A stretch of DNA of 64,000 bases, from positions 38,638-102,637 of the forward strand of contig NZ_JACJSV010000006.1 of assembly GCF_014698335.1 (NCBI RefSeq), in the 5' to 3' direction. Each line of letters begins with the position of its first letter. Positions within the stretch are counted from its first letter, which is position 1. Below the pieces are notes generated by a model that saw only the letters and a list, made by a program, of their open reading frames with translations, did not search any database and had not been told where the DNA came from. This DNA is from Microcystis viridis FACHB-1342 (GTDB taxonomy: Bacteria; Cyanobacteriota; Cyanobacteriia; Cyanobacteriales; Microcystaceae). Both the position numbers and the translations under genes were made by a program. Below are positions 1-9,776 of the stretch, one piece after another.

Positions 1-2018
1 AAGACCGTAACGTTTTAATGACCGATGAAGGCTTTAAAAGAGCGGAAGAACTATTGGGAGTTACCGATTTATACGACCAAGAAAATCCCTGGGCGCACTA
101 TATTTCTAACGCTATTCGTGCCAAAGAACTCCAGAAAAAAGACGTTAACTATATCGTTCGCAGTGGTGAAATTGTTATCGTTGATGAGTTCACGGGACGG
201 GTCTTACCGGGGCGACGTTGGGGCGATGGTTTACATCAGGCAGTGGAGGCTAAGGAAGGGGTAGAAATTCAACAGGAAACCCAAACCTTAGCCACGATTA
301 CCTATCAAAACTTTTTCCTACTCTATCCGAAATTATCCGGCATGACTGGGACGGCTAAAACCGAAGAAACGGAACTAGAAAAAGTCTATAACCTGCAAGT
401 AACAATTGTTCCCACTAACCGCGTTTCTCGTCGGCAAGATTTAGCCGATGTGGTCTATAAAAATGAACAGGCAAAATGGAACGCCGTCGCCGAAGAATGT
501 CAACAAATGCACGAACAGGGTCGCCCGGTTTTAGTTGGTACCACCAGTGTGGAAAAATCAGAAGTGCTTTCGCTGTTATTACAGGGAAGAAAGATTCCCC
601 ATAACTTACTTAATGCTCGTCCGGAAAACGTGGAAAGGGAATCGGAAATCGTCGCCCAAGCAGGCCGGGCCGGAGCCGTAACTATTGCCACGAACATGGC
701 GGGACGGGGAACCGATATCATTCTCGGTGGTAACTCCGACTATATGGCCCGATTGAAAATTCGCGAGTATTTAATGCCCAAATTAGTTATGCCCGAGGAT
801 GACAATTTGGCCTTTAGTTTACCCAGTTTAGGAGAACGCAATCGCCCCCAAGGATTCGCCCCGGGTAAGAAGAAAAAAAACTGGCGCGCCTCGGCGGAAA
901 TTTTTCCCACCGAGTTACCGAAAGAGGTAGAAAATGCCCTGAAAGAAGCGGTTAAATTTGCCGTTGATACCCACGGAACTCAAAGTTTACCCGAATTAGA
1001 AGCAGAAGAAAAAATCGCTATCGCAGCCGAAAAAGCTCCCACGGATGACCCGGTTATTCAAAAGTTACGCGAAGTCTATAAATTAATTCGCACAAGTTAT
1101 GAAGATTACACAGGCAAAGAACACGATGAAGTAGTAGAAAGGGGCGGACTGCACGTTATCGGGACGGAACGCCACGAATCCCGCCGTATTGACAACCAAT
1201 TGCGAGGCCGGGCGGGCAGACAGGGCGACCCCGGTTCTACACGCTTCTTTTTAAGTCTAGAAGACAATTTATTGCGGATTTTTGGGGGCGACCGCGTGGC
1301 TGGTTTAATGGATGCCTTCCGGGTGGAAGAAGATATGCCCATTGAGTCGGGAATGTTAACTCGTTCCCTGGAAGGAGCGCAAAGAAAAGTGGAAACCTTC
1401 TATTATGATGCCCGGAAACAGGTGTTTGAATACGACGAGGTGATGAATAATCAACGGCGCGCTATTTATGCCGAACGTCGTCGGGTTTTGGAGGGGATGG
1501 ACCTAAAAGAACAGGTGCTGCAATACGCCGAAAAAACCATGGATGAAATCGTCATGGCTTATATTAATCCTGAACTGCCGGCAGAAGAATGGGATTTAGA
1601 AAAACTGATTAGTAAATCTCAGGAATTCGTCTATCTGTTGGCAGATATTACCGCTAAAGATATCGAGGAGATGAGTGTTAATGATATCAAGATGTTCCTA
1701 CACGAAGAAGTTCGCAAAGCCTACGAAATTAAAGAACGTCAAGTGGATAATATTCGCGCCGGTTTCATGCGCGATGCCGAACGTTATTTTATCCTGCAAC
1801 AAATCGATATGTTATGGCGCGAACACCTGCAAGCTATGGAAGCTTTACGCGAGTCGATTGGTTTACGCGGTTACGGTCAAAAAGACCCCCTAATTGAGTA
1901 TAAACAGGAAGGCTACGAGATGTTTTTAGAAATGATGATTGATATCCGTCGTAACGTGGTTTATTCCCTGTTCCAATTCCAACCGCAAGGACAACCCCAA
2001 GCAGTGGCTAGTGAGTGA
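1..2018 (+). CDS. secA: Preprotein translocase ATPase SecA (C-terminal part; start lies upstream of the window)
   Basis: The reading frame is already open at base 3 ([11 protein letters not shown]), so the gene begins outside the window; the ATG at 18 is internal. About 670 residues are visible of a protein usually near 930. SecA drives post-translational protein export through SecYEG by ATP hydrolysis, and in cyanobacteria serves both plasma and thylakoid membranes. Visible hallmarks are GMTGTAKTE, the second nucleotide-binding fold with [15 protein letters not shown], and the arginine-rich [12 protein letters not shown] motif. The C-terminus ends in a Gln/Pro-rich tail and lacks the cysteine zinc-binding tail of the E. 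coli protein, as I recall for cyanobacterial SecA. Confidence 0.97.
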   Translation, partial: DRNVLMTDEGFKRAEELLGVTDLYDQENPWAHYISNAIRAKELQKKDVNYIVRSGEIVIVDEFTGRVLPGRRWGDGLHQAVEAKEGVEIQQETQTLATITYQNFFLLYPKLSGMTGTAKTEETELEKVYNLQVTIVPTNRVSRRQDLADVVYKNEQAKWNAVAEECQQMHEQGRPVLVGTTSVEKSEVLSLLLQGRKIPHNLLNARPENVERESEIVAQAGRAGAVTIATNMAGRGTDIILGGNSDYMARLKIREYLMPKLVMPEDDNLAFSLPSLGERNRPQGFAPGKKKKNWRASAEIFPTELPKEVENALKEAVKFAVDTHGTQSLPELEAEEKIAIAAEKAPTDDPVIQKLREVYKLIRTSYEDYTGKEHDEVVERGGLHVIGTERHESRRIDNQLRGRAGRQGDPGSTRFFLSLEDNLLRIFGGDRVAGLMDAFRVEEDMPIESGMLTRSLEGAQRKVETFYYDARKQVFEYDEVMNNQRRAIYAERRRVLEGMDLKEQVLQYAEKTMDEIVMAYINPELPAEEWDLEKLISKSQEFVYLLADITAKDIEEMSVNDIKMFLHEEVRKAYEIKERQVDNIRAGFMRDAERYFILQQIDMLWREHLQAMEALRESIGLRGYGQKDPLIEYKQEGYEMFLEMMIDIRRNVVYSLFQFQPQGQPQAVASE

Positions 2019-2048
2019 ACAGTAAAAATTAAAGGTTGGTTTAAATTG

Positions 2049-2086
2049 GGGAGAATTGGCTAAGGCTGATTCTCTCATTTTTTTCT
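2049..2086 (+). terminator. Rho-independent terminator after secA
   Basis: A short stem (GAGAAT / ATTCTC, extendable by a G-C pair) closes a 12-nt loop about 30 nt after the secA stop. It is followed directly by a run of seven T residues. The stem is short, so it may be only moderately efficient. Confidence 0.6.
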
Positions 2087-2095
2087 ACCGAGAAA

Positions 2096-2266
2096 TCAGT
2101 CACCTACAATCCACACTAGGACTAAAATTATCAGTCCGATTACTCCATAGGACAGCAACGACCCCAAAGAATTGAGGATTTGTATGGGAAAATGAATCAA
2201 AACTTGGTAAGTAAAATCCGTAACTGCCAGCAAGGCAGTGAAAAATATAGTCACAAGTGTTATCAT
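2096..2266 (-). CDS. Small hydrophobic membrane protein, function unknown
   Basis: A 56-residue protein starting MITLVTIF. It has two hydrophobic stretches (roughly residues 3-22 and 34-54) compatible with a two-pass membrane peptide. The open frame continues upstream to 2401, but that extension runs into a repeated element also present near 4.7 kb, so the internal ATG at 2266 is the better start. It is convergent with secA. I do not recognise a family. It may be a genuine small cyanobacterial membrane protein or a chance frame, because no clear ribosome-binding site precedes it. Confidence 0.45.
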   Translation of the reverse strand: MITLVTIFFTALLAVTDFTYQVLIHFPIQILNSLGSLLSYGVIGLIILVLVWIVGD

Positions 2267-2366
2267 ATTTAATATCTTCTCATTCTGATAGAATAAATGG
2301 CTATCCTTTGCGGCAATCGGCAGTGGATAGTCAGAATTTAGGAGATTATCCCCAAGAAAAAACTCG

Positions 2367-2510
2367 GAGTGCGGTAGAATCGGGAGAGCGTTGGGTTTCA
2401 TGCTTCAACCGTTCGGCAAAAGCTCACGGCCGAAGCCCAACCTACGTTCTTGTTAAATAAGATTTAGTATAACTTGATCGCTGTTAAAATTGCGGTAGAA
2501 TCAGGAGAGC
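2367..2510. repeat. Dispersed repeat shared in inverted orientation with 4688-4783
   Basis: The stretch contains GCGGTAGAATC(G/A)GGAGAG twice, around a GTTGGGTTTCATGCTTCA block and a TTAAATAAGATTTAGTATAACT block. The same blocks occur in reverse complement at 4688-4783 but in a permuted order, as if the unit had been tandemly duplicated and partly deleted here. It is non-coding and probably a MITE-derived cyanobacterial repeat. Confidence 0.6.
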
Positions 2511-2635
2511 TAATTTGCTATAACCAGTCCAGAAGAGCGAGATTACTAAAAATTGACCAGTTTTTTGCGGGAACTGGGAAAATTAACAGCTAATCTGGGA
2601 CAAGACGAGCTAAAAGCAGCAGAGAGCAACAATCA

Positions 2636-3823
2636 ATGTCTAAAAACTCTATACCTCGAATCGAAAATCTGCGCGTACAAAATTACCGAGCTTTACAGGA
2701 CTTAGAATTAAAAAGCATTGCTCCTTTAACCGTTTTTCTCGGTCTTAATGGGAGCGGAAAATCTACCATATTTGATGTCTTTGCTTTCCTCTCTGAATGT
2801 TTTACTGTTGGTTTAAAAAAAGCTTGGGACAAACGGGGAAGATTTAAAGAATTAAGAACCAGAGGACAAGAAGGTTACATCATTATCGAATTAAAATATC
2901 GAGAAAAATTGGCATCACCTTTAATTACCTATCATTTGGCTATTAATGAAGCTAACAATCGCCCTTATGTTGCCGAAGAATGGTTACAGTGGAGACAAGG
3001 AGCGAAGGGCAAACCTTATCGCTTTTTAGACTTTAAAGAAGGGGGAGGAATAGTGGTTAGTGGAGAAAATCCCAAACCAAAAGATAAACGAATCTCTGAA
3101 CGATTAGACTCCCCAGAATTTTTAGCTGTTAGTACCCTCGGACAATTGGCCAAACATCCCCGGGTTAGTGCTTTGCGTCGTTTTATCACAAGTTGGTATC
3201 TTTCCTACTTAACCGCAGATAATACTCGCACTCAACCAGAAGCAGGAGCGCAAGAAAGATTATCGCCAACTGGTGACAATTTACCTAATGTTATTCAATA
3301 TTTAAAAGAAGATCATCCTCAACGATTAGAATCTATTTTACAAACCCTTTCTCGTCGAATTCCTAGATTAGAAAAAGTAGAAGCATCTATTATGCCGAAT
3401 GGACAGCTTTTACTTCAAATTAAAGACGCACCTTTTCAAGAGCCAATTCTTGCCAAATTTGCCTCCGATGGCACTTTAAAAATGTTGGCTTATTTAACTA
3501 TATTATACGATCCAAGCCCTCCGCAATTACTGGGAATAGAAGAACCAGAAAATCATCTTCATCCCCGTTTATTACCTGAATTAGCAGAAGAATGTCGGGC
3601 AGCGACCGCAAGTACACAATTAATGGTAACAACTCATTCTCCCTTTTTTGTAGATGGTTTGAAACCAGAGGAGGTTTGGGTACTTTATCGAGATGAAAAT
3701 GGTTTTACTCAAGCTAAACGTACTTCAGCAATGCAAGGAGTTAAGGAATTTATTCAAAATGGTGCTTTGTTGGGTCAATTATGGATGGAGGACTATTTTG
3801 ATGTGGGTAATCCTAGCATTTAA
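2636..3823 (+). CDS. RecF/OLD-like AAA ATPase of a two-gene module with a DUF4276 partner
   Basis: A 395-residue ABC-type ATPase of the COG4637/AAA_21 kind. Walker A is GLNGSGKST at residues 36-44. Walker B and signature region are [10 protein letters not shown] near residue 300, followed by the H-loop TTHSPFFVD. There is no long coiled coil between the halves, unlike SMC proteins. The next gene starts 24 bases downstream and encodes a DUF4276 protein. ATPase plus DUF4276/TOPRIM-like pairs recur in prokaryotes and resemble OLD or PARIS-type ATPase-nuclease defence pairs; the defence role here is inference. The ATPase itself looks intact. Confidence 0.85.
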   Translation: MSKNSIPRIENLRVQNYRALQDLELKSIAPLTVFLGLNGSGKSTIFDVFAFLSECFTVGLKKAWDKRGRFKELRTRGQEGYIIIELKYREKLASPLITYHLAINEANNRPYVAEEWLQWRQGAKGKPYRFLDFKEGGGIVVSGENPKPKDKRISERLDSPEFLAVSTLGQLAKHPRVSALRRFITSWYLSYLTADNTRTQPEAGAQERLSPTGDNLPNVIQYLKEDHPQRLESILQTLSRRIPRLEKVEASIMPNGQLLLQIKDAPFQEPILAKFASDGTLKMLAYLTILYDPSPPQLLGIEEPENHLHPRLLPELAEECRAATASTQLMVTTHSPFFVDGLKPEEVWVLYRDENGFTQAKRTSAMQGVKEFIQNGALLGQLWMEDYFDVGNPSI

Positions 3824-3847
3824 GTTTAATAGCAAAGGAGGGAAAAA

Positions 3848-4354
3848 GTGCATCTTGAATTTTTAGTTGAAGAATTTTCTACCCAAGAATGTTTAAATCA
3901 AATTTTACCTAAAATATTATTTGAGAATGTCACCTATAAAATTCATGCCTTTCGAGGTAAATCCGATTTAATCAAAAAACTACCGGAGCGATTAAAAGGC
4001 TATCAATGCTGGATACCCGATGATTATCGAATCATTATTCTTGTAGATAGAGACAATGAAGATTGTCAAATGCTCAAAGAAAAGTTAGAAAATATTGCCC
4101 AACAAACAGGACTGATCACCAAAACGATTAGTGAAGATAAAAAAACATTTCAGGTGTTAAATAGAATTGCTATAGAAGAACTAGAAGCTTGGTTTTTTGG
4201 TGATATTCAGGCTATAGTCTCAGCCTATCCCAAAGTTTCTACTAATGTGGGACAGCAAGCAAAATACAGAAAACCCGATGAAATTCCGGGCGGAACTTGG
4301 GAAAACTTAGAAAAGATACTTCAAAAAGCTGGGTATCATCGAGGAGGTTTATAA
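3848..4354 (+). CDS. DUF4276 family protein, truncated by an in-frame stop (remaining frame runs to 4459)
   Basis: GTG start preceded by AAAGGAGGG. The 168-residue product has the TOPRIM-like pattern of DUF4276: an acidic N-terminal VEE and VDRDNEDC near residue 78. It ends at a TAA (4352-4354) right after GGTWENLEKILQ...GGL. The same frame then continues for 34 codons (KVKAAREISQF...SFQIFYQGLLAMIS) to a second TAA at 4457. That tail looks like the normal C-terminus of the family, so the gene appears to carry a nonsense mutation in an otherwise intact frame. Together with the ATPase at 2636 it forms a probable defence pair that may now be inactive, unless the stop is read through or the truncated product works. 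Confidence 0.75.
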   Translation: MHLEFLVEEFSTQECLNQILPKILFENVTYKIHAFRGKSDLIKKLPERLKGYQCWIPDDYRIIILVDRDNEDCQMLKEKLENIAQQTGLITKTISEDKKTFQVLNRIAIEELEAWFFGDIQAIVSAYPKVSTNVGQQAKYRKPDEIPGGTWENLEKILQKAGYHRGGL

Positions 4355-4568
4355 AAAGTGAAAGCAGCCCGAGAAATTTCTCAATTTATGACTCCTGCTC
4401 ATAATTGTTCTCCTAGTTTTCAGATTTTTTATCAAGGTTTATTGGCGATGATTAGCTAAGTATATTTAGGAAAGTAAATGATGAAACTGCTAGATCACTG
4501 TCAAGGATAAATCGATTTTTAACTGTTGAATAAATTGTTGCATAATTGTTCAAAATTCGGTGTTTAAC

Positions 4569-4672
4569 TATAGCGTTTCCGAAGCTAGTGAGGTACACCT
4601 ATTTTTCTTCCCTTTTGCATGAGTGCCTAAAACCCATAACTTTTGTACCTCAGCAGACTGAAAAACGCTATA
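4569..4672. mobile_element. MITE, 104 bp, with TATAGCGTTT terminal inverted repeats
   Basis: The left end TATAGCGTTT and right end AAACGCTATA are perfect inverted repeats. Inside them lies a second inverted pair (GTGAGGTAC near the left, GTACCTCA near the right). No coding capacity. The size and structure are those of a miniature inverted-repeat element, presumably moved by a transposase elsewhere. Confidence 0.75.
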
Positions 4673-4687
4673 AATCTTATTTAAAAA

Positions 4688-4783
4688 GAACGTAGGTTGG
4701 TTTGAAGCATGAAACCCAACCCTCTCCCGATTCTACCGCAATTTTAACAGCGATCGAGTTATACTAAATCTTATTTAACAAGT
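4688..4783. repeat. Dispersed repeat, inverted partner of 2367-2510
   Basis: It starts GAACGTAGGTTGG, continues through a CCCAACCCTCTCCCG block and reaches TTATACTAAATCTTATTTAACA. The last block is shared with the left end of the adjacent MITE at 4761. The reverse complement of these blocks is found at 2367-2510. Confidence 0.6.
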
Positions 4784-4880
4784 ATAGAGTGGGAAGTGGG
4801 AAGTGGGAAGTGGCAAGTGGCAAGTGGGTTTTTAAAGTTGGATTGGCAGTTAATGATACTATCAAAAATAGATTTAGTAT
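4761..4880. mobile_element. MITE with ATACTAAATC terminal inverted repeats and an internal heptamer array
   Basis: The ends are ATACTAAATCTTATTT and, in reverse complement, ATACTAAATCTATTTT. The centre holds a heptanucleotide array (GTGGGAA/GTGGCAA, about six units). The TA at each end fits a TA-target element of the IS630/Tc1-mariner kind; that family assignment is inference. Related copies lie at 19759-19868 and, partially, 32840-32910. Confidence 0.7.
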
Positions 4881-4950
4881 AAGCTTTCATTGTATTGGGA
4901 AAAACTTCAGCAGAATAGTTCATCCTTCCTAGCTAATTAACTAATAAGGA

Positions 4951-4979
4951 CAAGTGAGGGAAATCTTTTCCCTCACTTG
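4951..4979 (+). terminator. Perfect 13-bp hairpin upstream of ispF
   Basis: CAAGTGAGGGAAA and its exact complement are separated by three bases, then followed by a TTCCCTTTT stretch. It lies about 50 nt before the ispF ATG, so it could be a terminator for transcription entering from the repeat region or a structured ispF leader. The sequence cannot tell these apart. Confidence 0.5.
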
Positions 4980-5027
4980 TTCCCTTTTGCGATAAGATAA
5001 TTAATATAACTTCAAAGGGACTGCTCT

Positions 5028-5507
5028 ATGAATATTCGTATTGGTAACGGCTACGATATCCACCGATTAGTAACAGGAAGACCTTTAATTTTAGGAGGAG
5101 TAGAGATTGCCCATACTGTCGGTTTATTGGGTCACAGTGATGCCGATGTCTTAACCCATGCTATTATGGATGCCATGCTGGGAGCGCTTAGTTTAGGCGA
5201 TATCGGTCATTATTTTCCCCCCACAGACCCACAATGGCAAGGGGCGAATAGTTTAAAATTATTAGAACAAGTTAATCAATTAATTATCGATAAAGGTTGG
5301 CAGATTAATAATATTGATTCGGTAATTGTTGCCGAAAAACCGAAAATGAAACCCCACCTCAGCGCGATGCGAGCCAAGTTAGCAGAAACTCTCAAGATTA
5401 ATCCAGAACAGGTGGGAATTAAAGCCACTACTAACGAACAATTAGGACCAGTAGGACGAGAAGAAGGTATCGCGGTTTATGCCGTGGTTTTATTGGTTAA
5501 GGAATAA
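5028..5507 (+). CDS. ispF: 2-C-methyl-D-erythritol 2,4-cyclodiphosphate synthase
   Basis: This 159-residue protein has the normal length for IspF. It converts 4-diphosphocytidyl-2-C-methyl-D-erythritol 2-phosphate to the cyclodiphosphate in the plastid-type MEP isoprenoid pathway that feeds carotenoids, phytol and quinones. The metal-binding GYDIH motif (Asp10, His12) and [15 protein letters not shown] are intact, and the C-terminal [17 protein letters not shown] motif is complete. It stands alone between a repeat cluster and a toxin-antitoxin pair. The ATG start agrees with the family N-terminus. Confidence 0.97.
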   Translation: MNIRIGNGYDIHRLVTGRPLILGGVEIAHTVGLLGHSDADVLTHAIMDAMLGALSLGDIGHYFPPTDPQWQGANSLKLLEQVNQLIIDKGWQINNIDSVIVAEKPKMKPHLSAMRAKLAETLKINPEQVGIKATTNEQLGPVGREEGIAVYAVVLLVKE

Positions 5508-5548
5508 GTAATTAGTAAGAATTAGCTCAGATTAAGTATCCCAAACCT

Positions 5549-5776
5549 ATGAATATAGACACAAAAATCTTAGAAACTGTCGAAGCAATGCCAGAGTTAT
5601 TAAAAATAGAGCTGCTGCACTATGCTGAATATTTGATGGCCAATTATCAATCAGATGTTATTATAGAGAAACCTTCTCTTAGAAAACGTCGTTCAGGAAT
5701 TTTACAAGGTACATTTACCTTACCTTTGTCCGATGATTTTGATGAGTCTTTGGAAGATTTTCAGGAATATATGTGA
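5549..5776 (+). CDS. DUF2281-type antitoxin of a VapBC-like pair
   Basis: A 75-residue acidic protein. Its N-terminal half (ILETVEAMPELLKIELLHYAEYL) matches the DUF2281 pattern of short proteins that precede PIN toxins in cyanobacteria. The linker GILQGTF..PLSDDFDESLEDF is typical of the toxin-wrapping tail. The stop overlaps the start of the toxin by one base (TGATG), indicating translational coupling. By analogy it neutralises the toxin and autoregulates the operon. Confidence 0.8.
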   Translation: MNIDTKILETVEAMPELLKIELLHYAEYLMANYQSDVIIEKPSLRKRRSGILQGTFTLPLSDDFDESLEDFQEYM

Positions 5777-6162
5777 TGACATCTTTTCTTCTGGACACCC
5801 ATACTTTCATCTGGTTAACTGAAAACGATCCTAACTTACCTAATAATCTTCGGGAGGAAATTGATTTTGCTCCTGAAGTTTATGTCAGTATTGTTAGTCT
5901 CTGGGAAATCGCGATTAAGTTAAATTTAGGTAAGTTAGCCCTACAAAAAAGTTATGAAACCATTGAAACTAAACTAGAAGCATCAGATATAACCTTACTG
6001 TCTATATCATTTTCTGATACTCTAAAAATTTGTACTTTACCCTTGTATCACCGTGATCCATTTGATAGAATGCTAATTGCTCAGTCTCTAAACAGATCGC
6101 TAATTCTAATTAGTAAAGATACTAAATTTGATGCTTATAATGTACCAAGAAAATGGACATAA
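5776..6162 (+). CDS. PIN-domain ribonuclease toxin (VapC-like)
   Basis: The product starts MTSFLLDTHTFIWL and has the PIN-fold acidic residues: Asp in LLDTH, Glu in SLWEIAIK, and Asp in HRDPFDRMLIAQ. It is a predicted Mg-dependent RNase. The ATG at 5776 overlaps the antitoxin stop; a GTG one codon earlier is also possible. The family is COG3744. It looks intact. Confidence 0.87.
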   Translation: MTSFLLDTHTFIWLTENDPNLPNNLREEIDFAPEVYVSIVSLWEIAIKLNLGKLALQKSYETIETKLEASDITLLSISFSDTLKICTLPLYHRDPFDRMLIAQSLNRSLILISKDTKFDAYNVPRKWT

Positions 6163-6254
6163 TACCCCGTCCGGCTCAATTCTATTCAAGATGAGAGCAA
6201 GATAAATTTCCTAATTCCCCATAGACTTCTAACATTCATTGCTAAATTCTCTCT

Positions 6255-8012
6255 ATGACTGCCATTATCCAACAAATAAAAGAGCGTTTTTCCCAATCCC
6301 TAGTTAAATCCTTTGGGGAAAACTTTGCCGCTACCGATCCTCTAATTGTCGCCGCTAGTAACCCCCGTTTTGGCGATTATCAATGTAATATTTCCCTCTC
6401 TTTAGCCAAAGAATTAAAACAAAAACCGCGGGAAGTGGCGACAACTTTACTAAAAAATCTAGAGATAGATGATCTCTGTCAACCCCCCGAAATTGCCGGA
6501 CCTGGTTTTATCAATCTTACCCTTAAACCCAGTTATATAGAAACCCAATTAAAAGACCTAATTACTGACAACCGTTTAGGAGTTGCCACTGCTAACCCCA
6601 GTCAAAAAATTATTGTCGATTTTTCCAGTCCCAATATTGCTAAAGAAATGCACGTCGGTCACTTGCGATCAACTATAATTGGTGATTGTATTGCTCGGAT
6701 TTTGGAATTTCGTCATCATCAAGTAATTCGTCTTAATCACGTCGGGGATTGGGGTACTCAATTCGGGATGTTAATCACCTATCTACAAGAAGCTTATCCT
6801 AGCGCTTTAACCCAAGCAGATGCTCTTGATTTAGGGGATTTAGTTAGCTTTTATAAAAAGGCTAAAATTCGTTTTGATGAAGACGAAAACTTTAAAGAAA
6901 CTGCCCGTCAAGCCGTAGTAAAATTACAGTCAGGTGATCCTCAAAGTCGTCAAGCATGGCAGTTACTTTGTCAACAATCACGACGGGAATTTCAGAAAAT
7001 CTATGATATTCTCGATATAAAACTGACGGAAAGGGGGGAATCTTTTTATAATCCCTACCTTGAGACAGTAATCAGAGAATTAGATCAACAGGGATTGCTA
7101 ATAGAAGACAATGGCGCTTTATGCGTCTTTCTCGATGGTTTTACCAACAAAGAGGGGGATCCTCTGCCCCTAATTGTCAAGAAATCCGACGGCGGTTATA
7201 ATTACGCTACCACCGATTTAGCGGCAATTTGTTATCGAGTGCGTGAAGATAAGGCCGAAAGAATAATTTATGTTACTGATGCTGGACAAGCTAACCATTT
7301 TGCCCAAGTATTTCAGGTGGCTAAAAAAGCGGGATTTTTACCCGATAATGTGGCAGTGGTTCACGTCGCTTTTGGATTAGTTTTAGCGGAAGATGGTAAA
7401 AAATTAAAAACTCGTTCCGGAGAGACGGTAAAATTACAAGAATTACTCGATCAAGCGATCGCCTATTCCCTAGCTGACTTAGAAAAAAGACTGGCAAGCG
7501 AGGAAAGAGAAGAAACCGGCGATTTTATCGCTAAGACTGCCGAAACTGTCGGTTTAAGTGCCGTTAAATACGCCGATCTCAGCCAAAATCGCAATAGTAA
7601 CTACGTTTTTAGTTACGACAAAATGCTCAATCTGCAAGGCAACACCGCCCCCTATATGCTGTACGCTTACGCTAGGGTCCAGAGTATCAGTCGCGAAGGT
7701 GGTATTAATTTTCAGGATTTAAGTGCCAATTCACCGCTAATTCTCAAGGATGAAAGCGAATTAATTCTGGCTAAACAATTACTGCAACTGCCGGAAGTAA
7801 TTAGTGCAGTGGAAGAGGATTTATTACCCAATCGTTTATGTGATTATCTTTATGAACTCAGTAAAAAGTATAATCGTTTCTACGAAAATTGTCCCGTTCT
7901 GAAAGCAGCAGAACCGATTAAAACCTCTCGTTTAGTTTTGTGTGATTTAACGGCAAGAACCCTAAAATTAGGCTTATCTCTCCTGGGAATTCCCGTTTTG
8001 GAAAGAATGTAA
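6255..8012 (+). CDS. argS: Arginyl-tRNA synthetase
   Basis: A 585-residue class I aminoacyl-tRNA synthetase that charges tRNA-Arg. The N-terminal Arg-S additional domain (about residues 1-90) is followed by the HIGH-type motif in [20 protein letters not shown]. The C-terminal DALR anticodon-binding domain contains [16 protein letters not shown]. ArgS commonly lacks a canonical KMSKS loop, and here the corresponding region reads [15 protein letters not shown]. Length and both ends are normal. It is a single gene, followed by a tandem-repeat array. Confidence 0.97.
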   Translation: MTAIIQQIKERFSQSLVKSFGENFAATDPLIVAASNPRFGDYQCNISLSLAKELKQKPREVATTLLKNLEIDDLCQPPEIAGPGFINLTLKPSYIETQLKDLITDNRLGVATANPSQKIIVDFSSPNIAKEMHVGHLRSTIIGDCIARILEFRHHQVIRLNHVGDWGTQFGMLITYLQEAYPSALTQADALDLGDLVSFYKKAKIRFDEDENFKETARQAVVKLQSGDPQSRQAWQLLCQQSRREFQKIYDILDIKLTERGESFYNPYLETVIRELDQQGLLIEDNGALCVFLDGFTNKEGDPLPLIVKKSDGGYNYATTDLAAICYRVREDKAERIIYVTDAGQANHFAQVFQVAKKAGFLPDNVAVVHVAFGLVLAEDGKKLKTRSGETVKLQELLDQAIAYSLADLEKRLASEEREETGDFIAKTAETVGLSAVKYADLSQNRNSNYVFSYDKMLNLQGNTAPYMLYAYARVQSISREGGINFQDLSANSPLILKDESELILAKQLLQLPEVISAVEEDLLPNRLCDYLYELSKKYNRFYENCPVLKAAEPIKTSRLVLCDLTARTLKLGLSLLGIPVLERM

Positions 8013-8200
8013 ATCAGTTATCAGTTATCAGTTATCAGTTATCAGTTGACAGCAAAAAACGACCCAATTCATAATTGATAATTCATAATTGATAATTGAT
8101 AATTCATAATTGATAATTCATAATTCCCACACCCCACAGCCTACACCCTACACCCTACACCCTACACCCTACACCCTACACCCCACACCCCACCCCTTGC
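8013..8200. repeat. Three consecutive heptanucleotide tandem arrays (STRR)
   Basis: Immediately after argS come TTATCAG units (8013-8047), then ATAATTG/ATAATTC units (about 8068-8124), then CCCTACA/CCCCACA units (about 8129-8200). All three have a period of exactly seven bases but unrelated sequence. They are short tandemly repeated repetitive sequences of the kind known in cyanobacteria. A chance open frame across them has the repeating peptide PTPYTLH and is not a gene. Confidence 0.85.
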
Positions 8201-8589
8201 ATTGCGTATCTTTGACAAAAGCGGGTGATATTTTATACCCAGAAAAAGTGTACTATGCTGACGTGAAAAAACCTGACTTTTTGCTAACCTAGATATAGCT
8301 CTAATCAGAGCCAATATCTTTGGGGGAAGCTTAGAGATTAATCTAGTTAAACTGACTCATGACGTTATCTTATTGTCGTCTGTTGCCTATTAGCTTTCAG
8401 GTGATAACTCGGAGATCGGGAATTAGTACAAAAGTTCAGATTTCCTCTCCGCAGCCCCAGCGTTCCTGTGTAGTCTTAACGAGTAATTTTATCCCAGAGA
8501 TGTTATCGTTAAAGCGGTCAAATGTCCGAACGTCCTAGAGGATTTTCGGGAAAGAGCATTTGCCCTGTCGTAATCTCAGATAGAACCTT
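8201..8589. other. Intergenic region, no gene recognised
   Basis: About 390 bases between the heptamer arrays and the Mo-nitrogenase-domain gene. I see no long frame, RNA gene or clear repeat. It presumably holds the promoter of the gene at 8590, but no convincing -35/-10 pair stands out. Confidence 0.4.
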
Positions 8590-8982
8590 ATGAGTCAATC
8601 AATTGAAGATAAAGCTATGGCCGATGCTGATGTATCAGATTATACCACAAATAAAATAATTGTCTCTAATTGGATCGCCCCTTGGTCGAAAGGCAATCGG
8701 AAAAATCCGTCACCGCAACCAAAATGGGATTTATGGCAACCCCTGCGGCAACGAATTGATCGCCTAGAAATCAATACACCTGAACTAGCTCACAGGATTT
8801 GTCGTCTAATTCCGGCTCAATGTCCCTTTGCGCGGAAAATTAACCTATTTAGCTGGACAATTCTAGAGATTCCCCCCCTTTGCAAGCTAAATCCCCTCTA
8901 CGAAAACCTGATGATGTTAAGATTTCGCGCTCTTTCTTACCTGGCCGATGAATGTGGAGAGGATATCGGTGCTTACTGCTAA
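8590..8982 (+). CDS. Mo-dependent nitrogenase C-terminal-domain family protein
   Basis: A 130-residue protein whose C-terminal 85 residues carry the cyanobacterial Mo-nitro_C pattern: IPAQCPFARKINLF, IPPLCKLNPLYE and RFRALSYLADECGED. Several cysteines are conserved. The domain was named from a nitrogenase context, but it is widespread in non-diazotrophs, and no nif gene is present here, so the role is unknown. The gene at 9013 follows closely and may be co-transcribed. Confidence 0.8.
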   Translation: MSQSIEDKAMADADVSDYTTNKIIVSNWIAPWSKGNRKNPSPQPKWDLWQPLRQRIDRLEINTPELAHRICRLIPAQCPFARKINLFSWTILEIPPLCKLNPLYENLMMLRFRALSYLADECGEDIGAYC

Positions 8983-9012
8983 AATGGGAGAGTGTCTTTA
9001 ATCGCCACACCT

Positions 9013-9771
9013 ATGGCCATCATCGCTCTGAAAGCTTGGTATCTGGACAAATACGAACCTATCCGCGAGGTTGTCAAACGTCCCCACGACTTGCGCTTAA
9101 GTCGCAATAGTCTCTTAAAATCGGGTTTAAGAGCCGATTTTCTCGATGATAGTCTGACAATACAGGGTTCTGTCTGGTTCCAACGCTATTTAGAAGGGGA
9201 AAGGGTGGAATTTTACCTCGAAGGTAGTGGCGGTTACGTCATCTCGAATATTGACCTGATTTCCCAAGAAATTTACTTTACTAAACAGGACCTCAGCACT
9301 TGGCTGGATCCCATCATTTATTTTAGCTCCCAAAGCCAATTTAAGGACTCTAGCACCGCTTTAAAAACAGTTTTGACCGAAACCGTCGAAAATCTCAATA
9401 AACGCTCCCGTTTGCCCTTAACTATGGAAGAAACGCCTCGAACTGAGGGCAATGTCACCCGGTTGAGTGATAGTCAATTACGCAAAATTCGCAAAAGTTT
9501 ATTATTTATTGCCGATGCTACGGCGATTAGCCAAAAGGAAACGGAATTACTGCCCAGTCCCCTAGTGGGTGTAGAATTGGGTTATGCGATCGCTTGTAAA
9601 CAGGGCGGACAAATTCTGCTAACCTATCAAAATCGGGCGGAATTAAAGGGTAAACTAGCTTTTGACCTGCCAAGCTACCAAAAATTAATTTTCTCGGATC
9701 TGAGCGAATTGCGTCTCACTTTTCCGCCTTTAATGGCAACTTTATTACAAAAATTCAATCTGATTAGTTAA
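9013..9771 (+). CDS. Conserved cyanobacterial hypothetical protein
   Basis: The product starts MAIIALKAWYLDKYEPIREV. The frame is open back to a GTG at 8992, but the purine stretch there sits too close to serve as a ribosome-binding site, so I prefer the ATG at 9013. It has about 252 residues, is soluble, and has no transmembrane segment or motif I can name. The C-terminal SPLVGVELGYAIACKQGG is reminiscent of nucleotide-sugar or TIR-like folds, but only loosely. It lies between the Mo-nitro_C gene and a short conserved gene, all on the same strand, suggesting a small operon. Confidence 0.75.
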   Translation: MAIIALKAWYLDKYEPIREVVKRPHDLRLSRNSLLKSGLRADFLDDSLTIQGSVWFQRYLEGERVEFYLEGSGGYVISNIDLISQEIYFTKQDLSTWLDPIIYFSSQSQFKDSSTALKTVLTETVENLNKRSRLPLTMEETPRTEGNVTRLSDSQLRKIRKSLLFIADATAISQKETELLPSPLVGVELGYAIACKQGGQILLTYQNRAELKGKLAFDLPSYQKLIFSDLSELRLTFPPLMATLLQKFNLIS

Positions 9772-9776
9772 AAAAA

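Noticed and set aside
2520..2635. Possible coding remnant ([25 protein letters not shown]) before the ATPase gene
   Set aside because: Plausible as a peptide but without any recognisable family or start; could be leader sequence.
8110..8292. Plus-strand frame with repeating peptide PTPYTLH
   Set aside because: It is generated entirely by the CCCTACA heptamer array and has no ribosome-binding site.
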